Shown here in pieces: positions 1 to 5,082 of a stretch of DNA of 5,082 bases. This stretch comes from Comamonadaceae bacterium (lineage in GTDB: Bacteria > Pseudomonadota > Gammaproteobacteria > Burkholderiales > Burkholderiaceae_C). Both the position numbers and the translations under genes were made by a program. The stretch lies in NCBI GenBank assembly GCA_947457975.1, contig CANGYC010000189.1, forward strand, positions 1-5,082. The letters run 5' to 3'. Position 1 is the first letter of the stretch; each line of letters begins with the position of its first letter. The notes beneath the pieces were generated by a model, which was not told the DNA's origin, searched no databases, and worked only from the letters and a program-made list of their open reading frames with translations.

Positions 1-102
1 CCAACCCAGCGAACAGTCACCTTAGACGGTGTCCGCTGCCATGGAAGGACCGATGTCGTCCCTACGCCTGTAGGACGGTGTCGACAGGCGCAATACCGGT
101 GC
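1..102. other. non-coding region downstream of the oxidoreductase gene
   Basis: No convincing gene is seen here; the one plus-strand frame that stays open resembles no protein I recognise and runs on antisense to the oxidoreductase gene. The stretch holds a 9-base direct repeat (GACGGTGTC at 25-33 and 74-82), an 8-base palindrome TGTCGACA at 79-86, and an imperfect hairpin at 57-77. It could be a copy of a dispersed intergenic repeat, but a single copy cannot show that. Confidence 0.5.
57..77. repeat. short inverted repeat (bulged hairpin)
   Basis: CGTCCCTAC (57-65) pairs with GTAGGACG (70-77) around the 4-base loop GCCT. This gives 8 base pairs with one bulged C at 60 or nearby. It lies about 26 bases past the stop codon of the minus-strand oxidoreductase gene, so it could help end or stabilise that transcript. 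No T-run follows on either strand, so it is not a classical intrinsic terminator. Confidence 0.45.
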
Positions 103-1092
103 TCAGAGCGCGTTGGACAGCACCAGCTTGCCCTTGATCGCGCGCGAACCCATGAGTCCGTAGGCGGCCTTGAGCTCACCCATGGGCAGCACCCGGTCCA
201 GCACAGGCCTGACCTTGCCTTGTTTCCACCACCCGATGAGTTCCTTCATAACGGCCGCCTGCGCGTTCGGTTCACGGCGCACAAAGTCACCCCAGAACAC
301 CCCGACCACGCTCGCCCCTTTGAGCAGCATGAGGTTCAGCGGCAGGGCGGGGATGGGGCCGCCTGCGAAACCGATCACCAGGTAGCGGCCACGCCAGGCC
401 ATGGAGCGAAAGGCCGGCTCGGCCAGATCGGCTCCCACGGGGTCGTAAATCACATCAGGTCCCCGGCCCTCGGTCAGGCCCTTGAGCTCCTCGCGAAAGG
501 CGGCGTGGCCGTGGCTGTAGTCGATGGTCGCATCAGCGCCCAGTGCACGGCAGAAGTCCGCCTTGTCGCGGCTGGACACTGCGGCAATCACCCGGGCCCC
601 GACGGCCTTGGCGATCTGAATCGCCGAGGTGCCCACCCCGCCGGCAGCCCCCAGCACCAGCACGGTCTCGCCCGCTTGGAGCTGGCCACGGTCCAGAAGC
701 GCATGGTGCGAAGTAGCGTAGGTCAGGATGAAGGCGGCGGCTTCGTGCAGGTCGGCATCATCCGGCAGGGGCACGCACAGCGAGGCTGGCAACACCGCCT
801 CGGTGGCAAAGCCGCCGGTGTTGCTGAAGCAGGCCACCTTTTGCCCCACCTGCAGGCCGACACCGTCGCCCACAGCCTGGATCACCCCGGCACATTCAGA
901 ACCAGGTACGAAAGGCAGTGGCGGCTTGAGCTGGTACTTGTTCTGAACGATCAGCAGGTCGGGAAAATTCAGGCTGGCGGCATGCACCTTCAGCAGCACC
1001 TCCCCAGGACCGGGTGTGGGGGTCGGTAGGGTTTGGTAGGTGAGGGCGTCCACGCCCACGGCTTGTTCGCAAATCCACGCTTGCATCGTCAT
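103..1092 (-). CDS. NADPH:quinone oxidoreductase family protein (zinc-free MDR)
   Basis: A 329-residue protein of the medium-chain dehydrogenase/reductase superfamily, quinone oxidoreductase branch. Members are cytosolic and use NAD(P)H to reduce quinones or other alpha,beta-unsaturated carbonyls; the true substrate cannot be read from sequence. The N-terminal GroES-like catalytic domain (about 1-120) has the family segments AASLNFPDLL (38-47) and PFVPGSECAGV (60-70). The catalytic-zinc cysteine and histidine pattern of alcohol dehydrogenases is absent. A Rossmann domain follows, with the nucleotide loop GAAGGVG at 148-154. SSRDK at 173-177, after the second beta strand, suggests NADPH preference (inference). 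Length matches the usual 320-340. I chose the ATG at 1092 because AGGAG lies 10 bases upstream. The frame stays open to a TTG at 1146, but that would add 18 residues unlike the family N-terminus. The gene is divergent from surE and has no visible functional link to it. E. coli qorA is a relative but not a close match, so no symbol is given. Confidence 0.9.
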   Translation of the reverse strand: MTMQAWICEQAVGVDALTYQTLPTPTPGPGEVLLKVHAASLNFPDLLIVQNKYQLKPPLPFVPGSECAGVIQAVGDGVGLQVGQKVACFSNTGGFATEAVLPASLCVPLPDDADLHEAAAFILTYATSHHALLDRGQLQAGETVLVLGAAGGVGTSAIQIAKAVGARVIAAVSSRDKADFCRALGADATIDYSHGHAAFREELKGLTEGRGPDVIYDPVGADLAEPAFRSMAWRGRYLVIGFAGGPIPALPLNLMLLKGASVVGVFWGDFVRREPNAQAAVMKELIGWWKQGKVRPVLDRVLPMGELKAAYGLMGSRAIKGKLVLSNAL

Positions 1093-1102
1093 GTTCTTGG
1101 GG

Positions 1103-1107
1103 CTCCT
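1103..1107 (-). promoter_or_regulatory. ribosome binding site of the oxidoreductase gene
   Basis: AGGAG on the minus strand, 10 bases before the ATG at 1092 and 16 before the alternative ATG at 1086. It favours the first ATG over the upstream TTG at 1146. It directly abuts a perfect 10-base palindrome (1107-1116). Confidence 0.6.
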
Positions 1108-1116
1108 GGCGCGCCA
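1107..1116. repeat. perfect 10-base palindrome TGGCGCGCCA in the divergent spacer
   Basis: A perfect self-complementary decamer next to the Shine-Dalgarno sequence of the oxidoreductase gene. It could be a small operator half or a leader RNA hairpin, or it may be chance in GC-rich DNA. The symmetry does not extend beyond ten bases. Confidence 0.35.
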
Positions 1117-1145
1117 TGCGACCTGGTGATCGGGCTTGTCGGGCA

Positions 1146-1151
1146 ATCATA
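1146..1151 (-). promoter_or_regulatory. possible -10 element for the oxidoreductase gene
   Basis: TATGAT on the minus strand matches five of six bases of the sigma-70 -10 consensus and lies 53 bases before the ATG at 1092. No good TTGACA-like -35 hexamer is found at 16-18 bases spacing, so the call is weak. Confidence 0.25.
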
Positions 1152-1181
1152 GGGGCGGGGTGTCCCTCCAATGGCTGACCT

Positions 1182-1187
1182 TAGAAT
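1182..1187 (+). promoter_or_regulatory. possible -10 element of surE, implying a leaderless transcript
   Basis: TAGAAT matches five of six bases of the -10 consensus and ends six bases before the surE ATG at 1194. Normal spacing would place transcription start on or within a base or two of the start codon. No usable Shine-Dalgarno sequence precedes the ATG: the only purine run, AGG at 1189-1191, is two bases away. No clear -35 hexamer is visible. Confidence 0.4.
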
Positions 1188-1193
1188 CAGGCC

Positions 1194-1979
1194 ATGAAGA
1201 TCCTCATCAGCAATGACGACGGCTACCAGGCGTCCGGTATCGTGGCCCTGTACGAAGCGTTGCGCGACATTGCCCAGGTGGAAGTGGTCGCACCCGAGCA
1301 GAACAACAGCGCCAAGTCCAACGCGCTGACCCTGCACTCGCCGATGTATGTGCACCGTGCTGCTAACGGATTTCGCTATGTCAACGGGACGCCGGCAGAC
1401 TGTGTGCACATCGCGCTGACCGGATTGCTGGACTACCGGCCAGACCTCGTGGTCTCGGGCATCAATAACGGCGCCAATATGGGGGATGACACCATCTACT
1501 CCGGCACGGTGGGTGCGGCCATGGAGGGCTACCTTTTTGGCATTCCTGCGATCGCCTTCTCTCAAACAGAAAAGGGCTGGGCCCATGTCGACGAAGCTGC
1601 CCGGCGGGCCCGCCAGCTCGTCGAACAGCTCGCCCCCTCCCTCCAGGGTGGTGAGCAGGGCTTGTCTGCCGCCTCGCCTTGGCTGCTGAACGTGAACATT
1701 CCCAACCTGCCCGCCCATGACATCAAGGGCATGAAGATCACGCGTCTGGGCCGGCGGCATGCGGCCGAGCGCGTCATTACCCAGACCAGCCCGCGCGGCG
1801 AGACCATGTACTGGATTGGCAGTGCGGGTCCGGCCAAGGACGACAGTGAAGGCACGGACTTCCATGCCACCACGCAGGGCCATGTGTCCATCACCCCCCT
1901 GCAGGTCGACTTGACTGACCACGAGCGACTGACTTACTGGGCCCAGACCACGGAACGCTTGGGTCGGGCGACCGCATGA
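1194..1979 (+). CDS. surE: 5'/3'-nucleotidase SurE
   Basis: A cytosolic, metal-dependent survival protein of 261 residues (E. coli SurE has 253). The family removes phosphate from nucleoside 5'- and 3'-monophosphates and can hydrolyse short polyphosphate; it supports stationary-phase and stress survival. The N-terminus carries the diagnostic SNDDG motif (6-10), with Asp8 and Asp9 as metal ligands. Ser39 in the NNSAKSN segment and an Asn of [12 protein letters not shown] (88-99; Asn91 by position) complete the metal site. [12 protein letters not shown] (101-112) is the next strongly conserved block. The ATG start fits because the family begins MxILxSNDDG. The gene opens a plus-strand cluster, and its stop overlaps the start of pcm by four bases (ATGA). 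The pairing with an isoaspartate methyltransferase is the standard proteobacterial arrangement. Nothing looks truncated or missing. Confidence 0.98.
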   Translation: MKILISNDDGYQASGIVALYEALRDIAQVEVVAPEQNNSAKSNALTLHSPMYVHRAANGFRYVNGTPADCVHIALTGLLDYRPDLVVSGINNGANMGDDTIYSGTVGAAMEGYLFGIPAIAFSQTEKGWAHVDEAARRARQLVEQLAPSLQGGEQGLSAASPWLLNVNIPNLPAHDIKGMKITRLGRRHAAERVITQTSPRGETMYWIGSAGPAKDDSEGTDFHATTQGHVSITPLQVDLTDHERLTYWAQTTERLGRATA

Positions 1980-2812
1980 GCGCTGACCACAAGCCCGGTT
2001 CTCTGCTCAAGCCCGCAGTGGCTGCAGCCAAGACTGCAAACCGCCGCCCTGGGTTTCCTGCCAGCCTGGAGGCCGTGGTTCCTTCGTCCGGCCGTGCGCC
2101 TGTGGCTGCACCTGCTGCGCGTGCGCGCCCGGCTGTCTCCCCGGTGGTGCCACGCACTCAGGGACTGGGCCTGGACTCCGAGGCCGTGCGCGCCCGCATG
2201 GTCCAAAAGCTCGCCGCCCAGGGCATCAGCGATCCCCAGGTGCTGGCCGCCCTCGGCCGGGTCGAGCGCCACCGCTTCGTCGATTCAGCGCTGGTCGGCC
2301 AGGCCTATGAAGACACCAGCCTGCCCATCGGCCTGGGCCAGACCATCTCCAAGCCCAATGTGGTGGCGCGCATGCTGGCCCTGCTCCTGCAAGGCCGCAC
2401 GCAGCCCCTGGGCCGGGTGTTGGAGATCGGCACAGGCTGTGGTTACCAGGCCGCCTTGCTGGCGCAACTGGCCACCGAGGTCTACAGCATCGAGCGACTG
2501 CGAGGCCTGCATGACAAGGCCCGCGAGAACATTCGCCCCTTGCGCCTACCCAACCTGCACCTGCTTTTTGGCGACGGCATGCTGGGCTATGCCAAGGGCG
2601 CACCGTATGCGGCCATCATCGCTGCGGCCGGCGGCGAGGCGGTGCCTGCCGCCTGGACTGAGCAGCTCGCCGTGGGCGGCCGCCTGGTGGCACCCATTCA
2701 CGTGAGCGCCACGGCGCAGGCGCTCATGGTGATCGACAAGACACCTCAAGGGCTGGTGCAAAACGTCCTCGAGGCCGTGCATTTCGTCCCTCTAAAATCG
2801 GGCATCCAGTAG
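1976..2812 (+). CDS. pcm: protein-L-isoaspartate O-methyltransferase
   Basis: A cytosolic repair enzyme that transfers a methyl group from S-adenosylmethionine to isoaspartyl residues in aged proteins, starting their return to normal aspartate. The catalytic domain covers about residues 69-278. [10 protein letters not shown] (116-125) carries the conserved active-site serine and threonine region. [11 protein letters not shown] (148-158) is methyltransferase motif I, followed by the acidic SIER block (171-174) and the GDG motif (199-201). The C-terminus, AVHFVPL (267-273), is family-typical. At 278 residues it is about 70 longer than the E. coli enzyme. The extra length is an N-terminal Ala/Pro/Arg-rich segment of about 65 residues with no recognisable domain. 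The start is the ATG in the ATGA overlap with surE, implying translational coupling. The internal ATG at 2198 has no well-placed ribosome binding site and would trim the domain. The usual ValThrAlaAla after motif II is AlaAlaAla here, a mild variation. Confidence 0.96.
   Translation: MSADHKPGSLLKPAVAAAKTANRRPGFPASLEAVVPSSGRAPVAAPAARARPAVSPVVPRTQGLGLDSEAVRARMVQKLAAQGISDPQVLAALGRVERHRFVDSALVGQAYEDTSLPIGLGQTISKPNVVARMLALLLQGRTQPLGRVLEIGTGCGYQAALLAQLATEVYSIERLRGLHDKARENIRPLRLPNLHLLFGDGMLGYAKGAPYAAIIAAAGGEAVPAAWTEQLAVGGRLVAPIHVSATAQALMVIDKTPQGLVQNVLEAVHFVPLKSGIQ
2793..2798 (+). promoter_or_regulatory. possible -10 element for nlpD inside the 3' end of pcm
   Basis: TAAAAT matches five of six bases of the -10 consensus and lies in the last codons of pcm (Leu-Lys-Ser). 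It is AT-rich in a GC-rich setting. It would start a transcript near 2805 with a leader of about 100 bases before GTG 2904, containing the hairpin at 2825-2862. No clear -35 is seen, and the bases are partly set by the conserved PheValProLeu ending of Pcm. Confidence 0.3.
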
Positions 2813-2824
2813 TTCGCTGTAGCC

Positions 2825-2862
2825 GCCCAGGGCCCGATTTGCGCATCGGTGTCGGCCCGGGC
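2825..2862 (+). other. bulged GC-rich hairpin in the pcm-nlpD spacer, with an alternative fold
   Basis: G2825-C2828, G2830-G2832 and C2834-A2837 pair with T2852-C2862, giving 11 base pairs with two single-base bulges (A2829, C2833) and a 14-base loop. A competing perfect stem, CCGAT (2834-2838) with ATCGG (2845-2849) around TTGCGC, reuses the inner left arm, so the two folds exclude each other. No T-run follows, so it is not an intrinsic terminator. It ends two bases before the ATG at 2865 and would block ribosome access there. Confidence 0.5.
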
Positions 2863-2891
2863 ACATGAGGCGTTCTGCGCCATCTTTCACC

Positions 2892-2896
2892 GAGGA
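2892..2896 (+). promoter_or_regulatory. nlpD: ribosome binding site that decides the nlpD start
   Basis: GAGGA lies seven bases before GTG 2904. The upstream in-frame ATG at 2865 has no purine-rich site at proper spacing. This favours the GTG, which also gives a normal-length lipoprotein signal peptide. Confidence 0.6.
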
Positions 2897-2903
2897 CCCC
2901 GTT

Positions 2904-3851
2904 GTGAAGAAATCCCCCGGTCTCGTCTTGTGGCTTGCCCTGTCGGCAGCCTTGCTGGCCGCTTGTGGTTCACGCCCGGTCACCAAGGCGCCTGTGGAAG
3001 ACCGTGGCAACGCCCGCAGCGCCTCCACCAACCCTGCCGCCCCTGCCACCGCCCGCGCACCGCAAACACCGGCTTCCGCCCAGCCCCTTCCGGAGACCGC
3101 TAAACCGCTGCGGGGCCAGGACAGCGCCGGCAAGCCTGGCTTCTACACGGTGCAGCGTGGCGATACCCTGATTCGGATCGCGCTGGACAACGGACAGAAC
3201 TGGCGTGACATCGTCCGTTGGAACAATTTGGACAATCCCAACCTCATCGAGGTGGGCGATGTGCTGCGCGTGCTTCCGCCTGCGGGCGATGGCGTGGTCG
3301 CTCGCCCCATCGCGCCCTACGGTGCCAACCCGGCGCCATTGCCTGCCTCCGGTCGCCCCATAGCTGGACAACCTGGACAACCTGGCCAGCCCGGATCGGC
3401 CGCCCCCAGCACGGGCATGCCACAGGCGGGCCCTTCCAACGCCACCGCCACTGCGCAGCCTGCGAACACCCCAGCGGCGGGCGATGAACTGTCCTGGATC
3501 TGGCCCTCGCGGGGGAACACGCTCGCCAGCTTCGATGAAGCCAAGAACAAGGGCGTCGACATTGCCGGTCAGGCGGGCGATCCGGTGCTGGCCGCCGCCG
3601 ATGGCCGGGTGGTGTATGCGGGCTCGGGACTGCGCGGCTACGGCAATCTGATCATCCTCAAGCACAACAACACCTATCTCACGGCCTACGCCCACAACCA
3701 GACCCTGCTGGTGAAAGAGGACCAGTCGGTCAAGCAGGGCCAGAAGATTGCAGAGATGGGCAGCACCGATGCCGACCGTGTGAAACTTCACTTCGAAATC
3801 CGGCGCCAGGGCAAACCGGTCGATCCGGCCAAGTACCTGCCTGCCCGCTGA
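2904..3851 (+). CDS. nlpD: NlpD-type LysM/LytM murein hydrolase activator lipoprotein
   Basis: An outer-membrane lipoprotein of 315 residues from GTG 2904. A short lysine-led hydrophobic signal ends in the lipobox LLAAC, with Cys21 as the lipidation site. A Pro/Ala-rich linker (about 25-75) follows. Next is one LysM peptidoglycan-binding domain (about 80-126, starting FYTVQRGDTL), then a second Ala/Pro/Gly linker with a GlyGlnPro repeat, then an M23/LytM domain (about 197-315). The zinc-site residues of active M23 enzymes are lost: the first His of HxxxD is Asn215 (NKGVD), and the HxH is Lys-Leu-His (294-296). This matches E. coli NlpD, which has no hydrolase activity but activates amidase AmiC at the septum; the same role is inferred here. 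An upstream ATG at 2865 would add 13 residues before the signal but lacks a ribosome binding site. The gene follows pcm by 91 bases and may have its own promoter. Confidence 0.95.
   Translation: MKKSPGLVLWLALSAALLAACGSRPVTKAPVEDRGNARSASTNPAAPATARAPQTPASAQPLPETAKPLRGQDSAGKPGFYTVQRGDTLIRIALDNGQNWRDIVRWNNLDNPNLIEVGDVLRVLPPAGDGVVARPIAPYGANPAPLPASGRPIAGQPGQPGQPGSAAPSTGMPQAGPSNATATAQPANTPAAGDELSWIWPSRGNTLASFDEAKNKGVDIAGQAGDPVLAAADGRVVYAGSGLRGYGNLIILKHNNTYLTAYAHNQTLLVKEDQSVKQGQKIAEMGSTDADRVKLHFEIRRQGKPVDPAKYLPAR
3366..3392 (+). repeat. three 9-base tandem repeats inside nlpD (GlyGlnPro x3)
   Basis: GGACAACCT occurs twice exactly (3366-3383), followed by the diverged unit GGCCAGCCC (3384-3392). Together they encode three GlyGlnPro units in the linker between the LysM and LytM domains. 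The unit length keeps frame, so gain or loss of copies would only change linker length. Confidence 0.8.
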
Positions 3852-3868
3852 GGGGGCTCCAGCTGCGT
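3852..3868. other. 17-base convergent spacer between nlpD and the ABC-F gene
   Basis: The stop codons of two convergent genes are separated by only 17 bases. No stem followed by a T-run is seen on either strand in or around it, so the transcripts may overlap at their 3' ends or end by another mechanism such as Rho. Confidence 0.6.
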
Positions 3869-5082
3869 TCAGGCCGCTGATGCCGCCTCGATCTGCTCGC
3901 CCAGGGCGAGCCAGCGCTCTTCCAGGTCGGCGAGTTCCTGTGTCACGGCTTTGAGCTGCTTGCCGGCCTTGGCCAGTTCTGCCGGTGCCTGGACGCCCGC
4001 GAGCTGCTGTTCCAGTTGCGTCTGCTCCGCATGAAGTGTGCTCATGCGCTGCTCGACCTGCTCGAACTCCTTCTTTAACGGCCTGAGCACAGACTGCTTG
4101 TGCTGCGCCGCCTGCTTGTCCTGGGCCCGCTGCACCGGCTTTGGGCTAGGGGCAGGCGCTGCCACTTCTGGCGTGGCCACAGGCGGGGCCGCCGCCATGC
4201 GGGCGGCTGCACGCTGGCGCTTGGCCTCTTCCAGCAGGTAGCGCTGGTAGTCGTCCAAGTCGCCGTCAAAGGGCGAAACGCCGCCGCGCGAGACCATCCA
4301 GAACTCGTCGCACACGGCGCGCAGCAGCGCGCGGTCATGGCTGACCAGCATCACCGTGCCCTCGAACTCATTGAGGGCCACCGACAGCGCCTCGCGCGTG
4401 GCCAGGTCCAGGTGGTTGGTGGGCTCGTCCAGCAGCAGCAGGTTGGGGCGCTGCCACACCAGCATGCACAGCACCAGACGCGCTTTCTCGCCACCGCTCA
4501 TGCTGCCCACGGTCTGCTTGACCATGTCGCCGCCAAAATTGAACATACCCAGAAAGTTGCGCAGGTCCTGCTCGCGGGTCTCCTGCCCGGCCAGGCGGCC
4601 GGCCGCCGCGGTGTCCTTGGCCAGCCGGATCATGTGCTCCAGCGGGTTGTCGTCCGGTTGCAGCACGTCGAGTTCCTGCTGCGCGAAGTAGCCGATGTTC
4701 AGGCCCTTGCCTTCGATCATCTCGCCGGCCAGCGGCGCCAGGGCACGGGCGACGGTTTTCACCAGCGTGGACTTGCCCTGGCCGTTGGCGCCCAGGATGC
4801 CGATGCGCTGGCCCGCCAGCACCGACTTGCTGATGCCGCGCACGATGACAGTCGGATCACCCATGCCCTCGGCCGGTGGGTAGCCCACGCTCACCTCCTG
4901 CAGGCTGAGCATGGGGTTGGGCAGGTTGGCCGGTTCCTTGAACTCAAAGCTGAAGTCGGCCTCGGCCAGCAGCGGCGCGATTTTTTCCATCCGGTCCAGC
5001 GCTTTGACTCGGCTTTGGGCCTGCTTGGCCTTGCTGGCCTTGGCCTTGAAGCGGGCGATGAACTTCTGCAGGTGGGCGATCA
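3869..5082 (-). CDS. yheS: ABC-F family ATPase, YheS-like (5' end outside the window)
   Basis: The C-terminal 403 or so residues of a soluble ABC-F protein; the frame is open to the right edge, so the first ABC domain and true start are missing. E. coli YheS has 637 residues. ABC-F proteins have two ABC domains and no membrane segments, and act on the ribosome. The visible part begins in the charged inter-domain linker (RFKAKASKAKQAQSRVK, about 5003-5053), which closely resembles YheS. The second ABC domain follows: Walker A GANGQGKST (4766-4792), signature MSGGEKARL in place of LSGGE, Walker B LLLLDEP running into TNHLD, and the switch histidine in SHDR. The C-terminal part has a basic/Ala-Pro stretch, then a Gln/Glu/Leu-rich segment likely to form a coiled coil. 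The ATG at 4990 is internal, not the start. No antibiotic-resistance role is suggested. The gene is convergent with nlpD, where rpoS often sits in other proteobacteria. Confidence 0.95.
   Translation of the reverse strand, partial: IAHLQKFIARFKAKASKAKQAQSRVKALDRMEKIAPLLAEADFSFEFKEPANLPNPMLSLQEVSVGYPPAEGMGDPTVIVRGISKSVLAGQRIGILGANGQGKSTLVKTVARALAPLAGEMIEGKGLNIGYFAQQELDVLQPDDNPLEHMIRLAKDTAAAGRLAGQETREQDLRNFLGMFNFGGDMVKQTVGSMSGGEKARLVLCMLVWQRPNLLLLDEPTNHLDLATREALSVALNEFEGTVMLVSHDRALLRAVCDEFWMVSRGGVSPFDGDLDDYQRYLLEEAKRQRAAARMAAAPPVATPEVAAPAPSPKPVQRAQDKQAAQHKQSVLRPLKKEFEQVEQRMSTLHAEQTQLEQQLAGVQAPAELAKAGKQLKAVTQELADLEERWLALGEQIEAASAA

Noticed and set aside
57..77. Hairpin considered as an intrinsic terminator for the oxidoreductase gene
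   Set aside because: The stem is short and bulged, and no T-run follows on the minus strand.
220..1029. 269-codon open frame on the plus strand opposite the oxidoreductase gene
   Set aside because: It resembles no known protein, has no ribosome binding site, and is explained by GC-rich codon use of the real gene on the other strand.
1089..1922. 277-codon open frame on the minus strand opposite surE
   Set aside because: It lies almost wholly antisense to a clear, conserved surE and its product has no recognisable family features.
2094..2705. Second plus-strand frame inside pcm (203 codons)
   Set aside because: Its product is Trp/Arg/Pro/Ala/Cys-rich, typical of an out-of-frame reading of GC-rich DNA, while the pcm frame carries all family motifs.
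2970..3791. 273-codon open frame on the minus strand opposite nlpD
   Set aside because: It is antisense to the well-supported nlpD domains; its composition is that expected of a shadow frame.
3845..3880. Direct repeat CCGCTGA flanking the nlpD/ABC-F spacer, considered as an insertion or attachment scar
   Set aside because: Seven bases is expected by chance, and both copies lie in coding ends with ordinary codons.
4766..4792. ABC-F protein considered as an antibiotic-resistance or toxin-immunity factor
   Set aside because: The linker and C-terminal layout match the housekeeping YheS type, and no resistance or toxin gene lies nearby.

Overview
The window is GC-rich chromosomal DNA with tightly packed genes. 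It looks like a betaproteobacterium of the order Burkholderiales, possibly family Comamonadaceae. I infer this from the surE-pcm-nlpD order, the Ala/Pro-rich N-terminal extension on Pcm, the protein sequences and the base composition; no marker gene confirms it. There are five protein-coding genes. I see no RNA gene, mobile element, CRISPR array or phage gene.

Layout: (1) Positions 1-102 are non-coding, with a short bulged hairpin and a 9-base direct repeat. (2) On the minus strand at 103-1092 is a zinc-free NADPH:quinone oxidoreductase-type MDR protein. (3) A 101-base divergent spacer (1093-1193) separates it from a plus-strand cluster. (4) The cluster is surE (nucleotidase, 1194-1979), pcm (protein-isoaspartate repair methyltransferase, 1976-2812, ATGA overlap with surE) and nlpD (LysM/LytM lipoprotein, best start GTG 2904, ending 3851). 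(5) Convergent on the minus strand is the C-terminal two thirds of a YheS-type ABC-F ATPase (3869 to beyond the right edge).

The surE-pcm-nlpD block is the proteobacterial stationary-phase and stress-survival cluster. SurE removes phosphate from nucleotides and short polyphosphates. Pcm repairs age-damaged proteins. NlpD is an outer-membrane lipoprotein that, in its best-studied relatives, activates an amidase that splits septal peptidoglycan. In Escherichia coli and many other proteobacteria rpoS follows nlpD. Here that place is taken by the convergent ABC-F gene, so the cluster has no rpoS attached.

Nothing in the window amounts to an undescribed system. The points most worth checking are the missing rpoS, a bulged GC-rich hairpin with an alternative fold in the nlpD leader, a probably leaderless surE message, and the nlpD start codon. 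Several promoter calls rest on a single -10-like hexamer and are weak.
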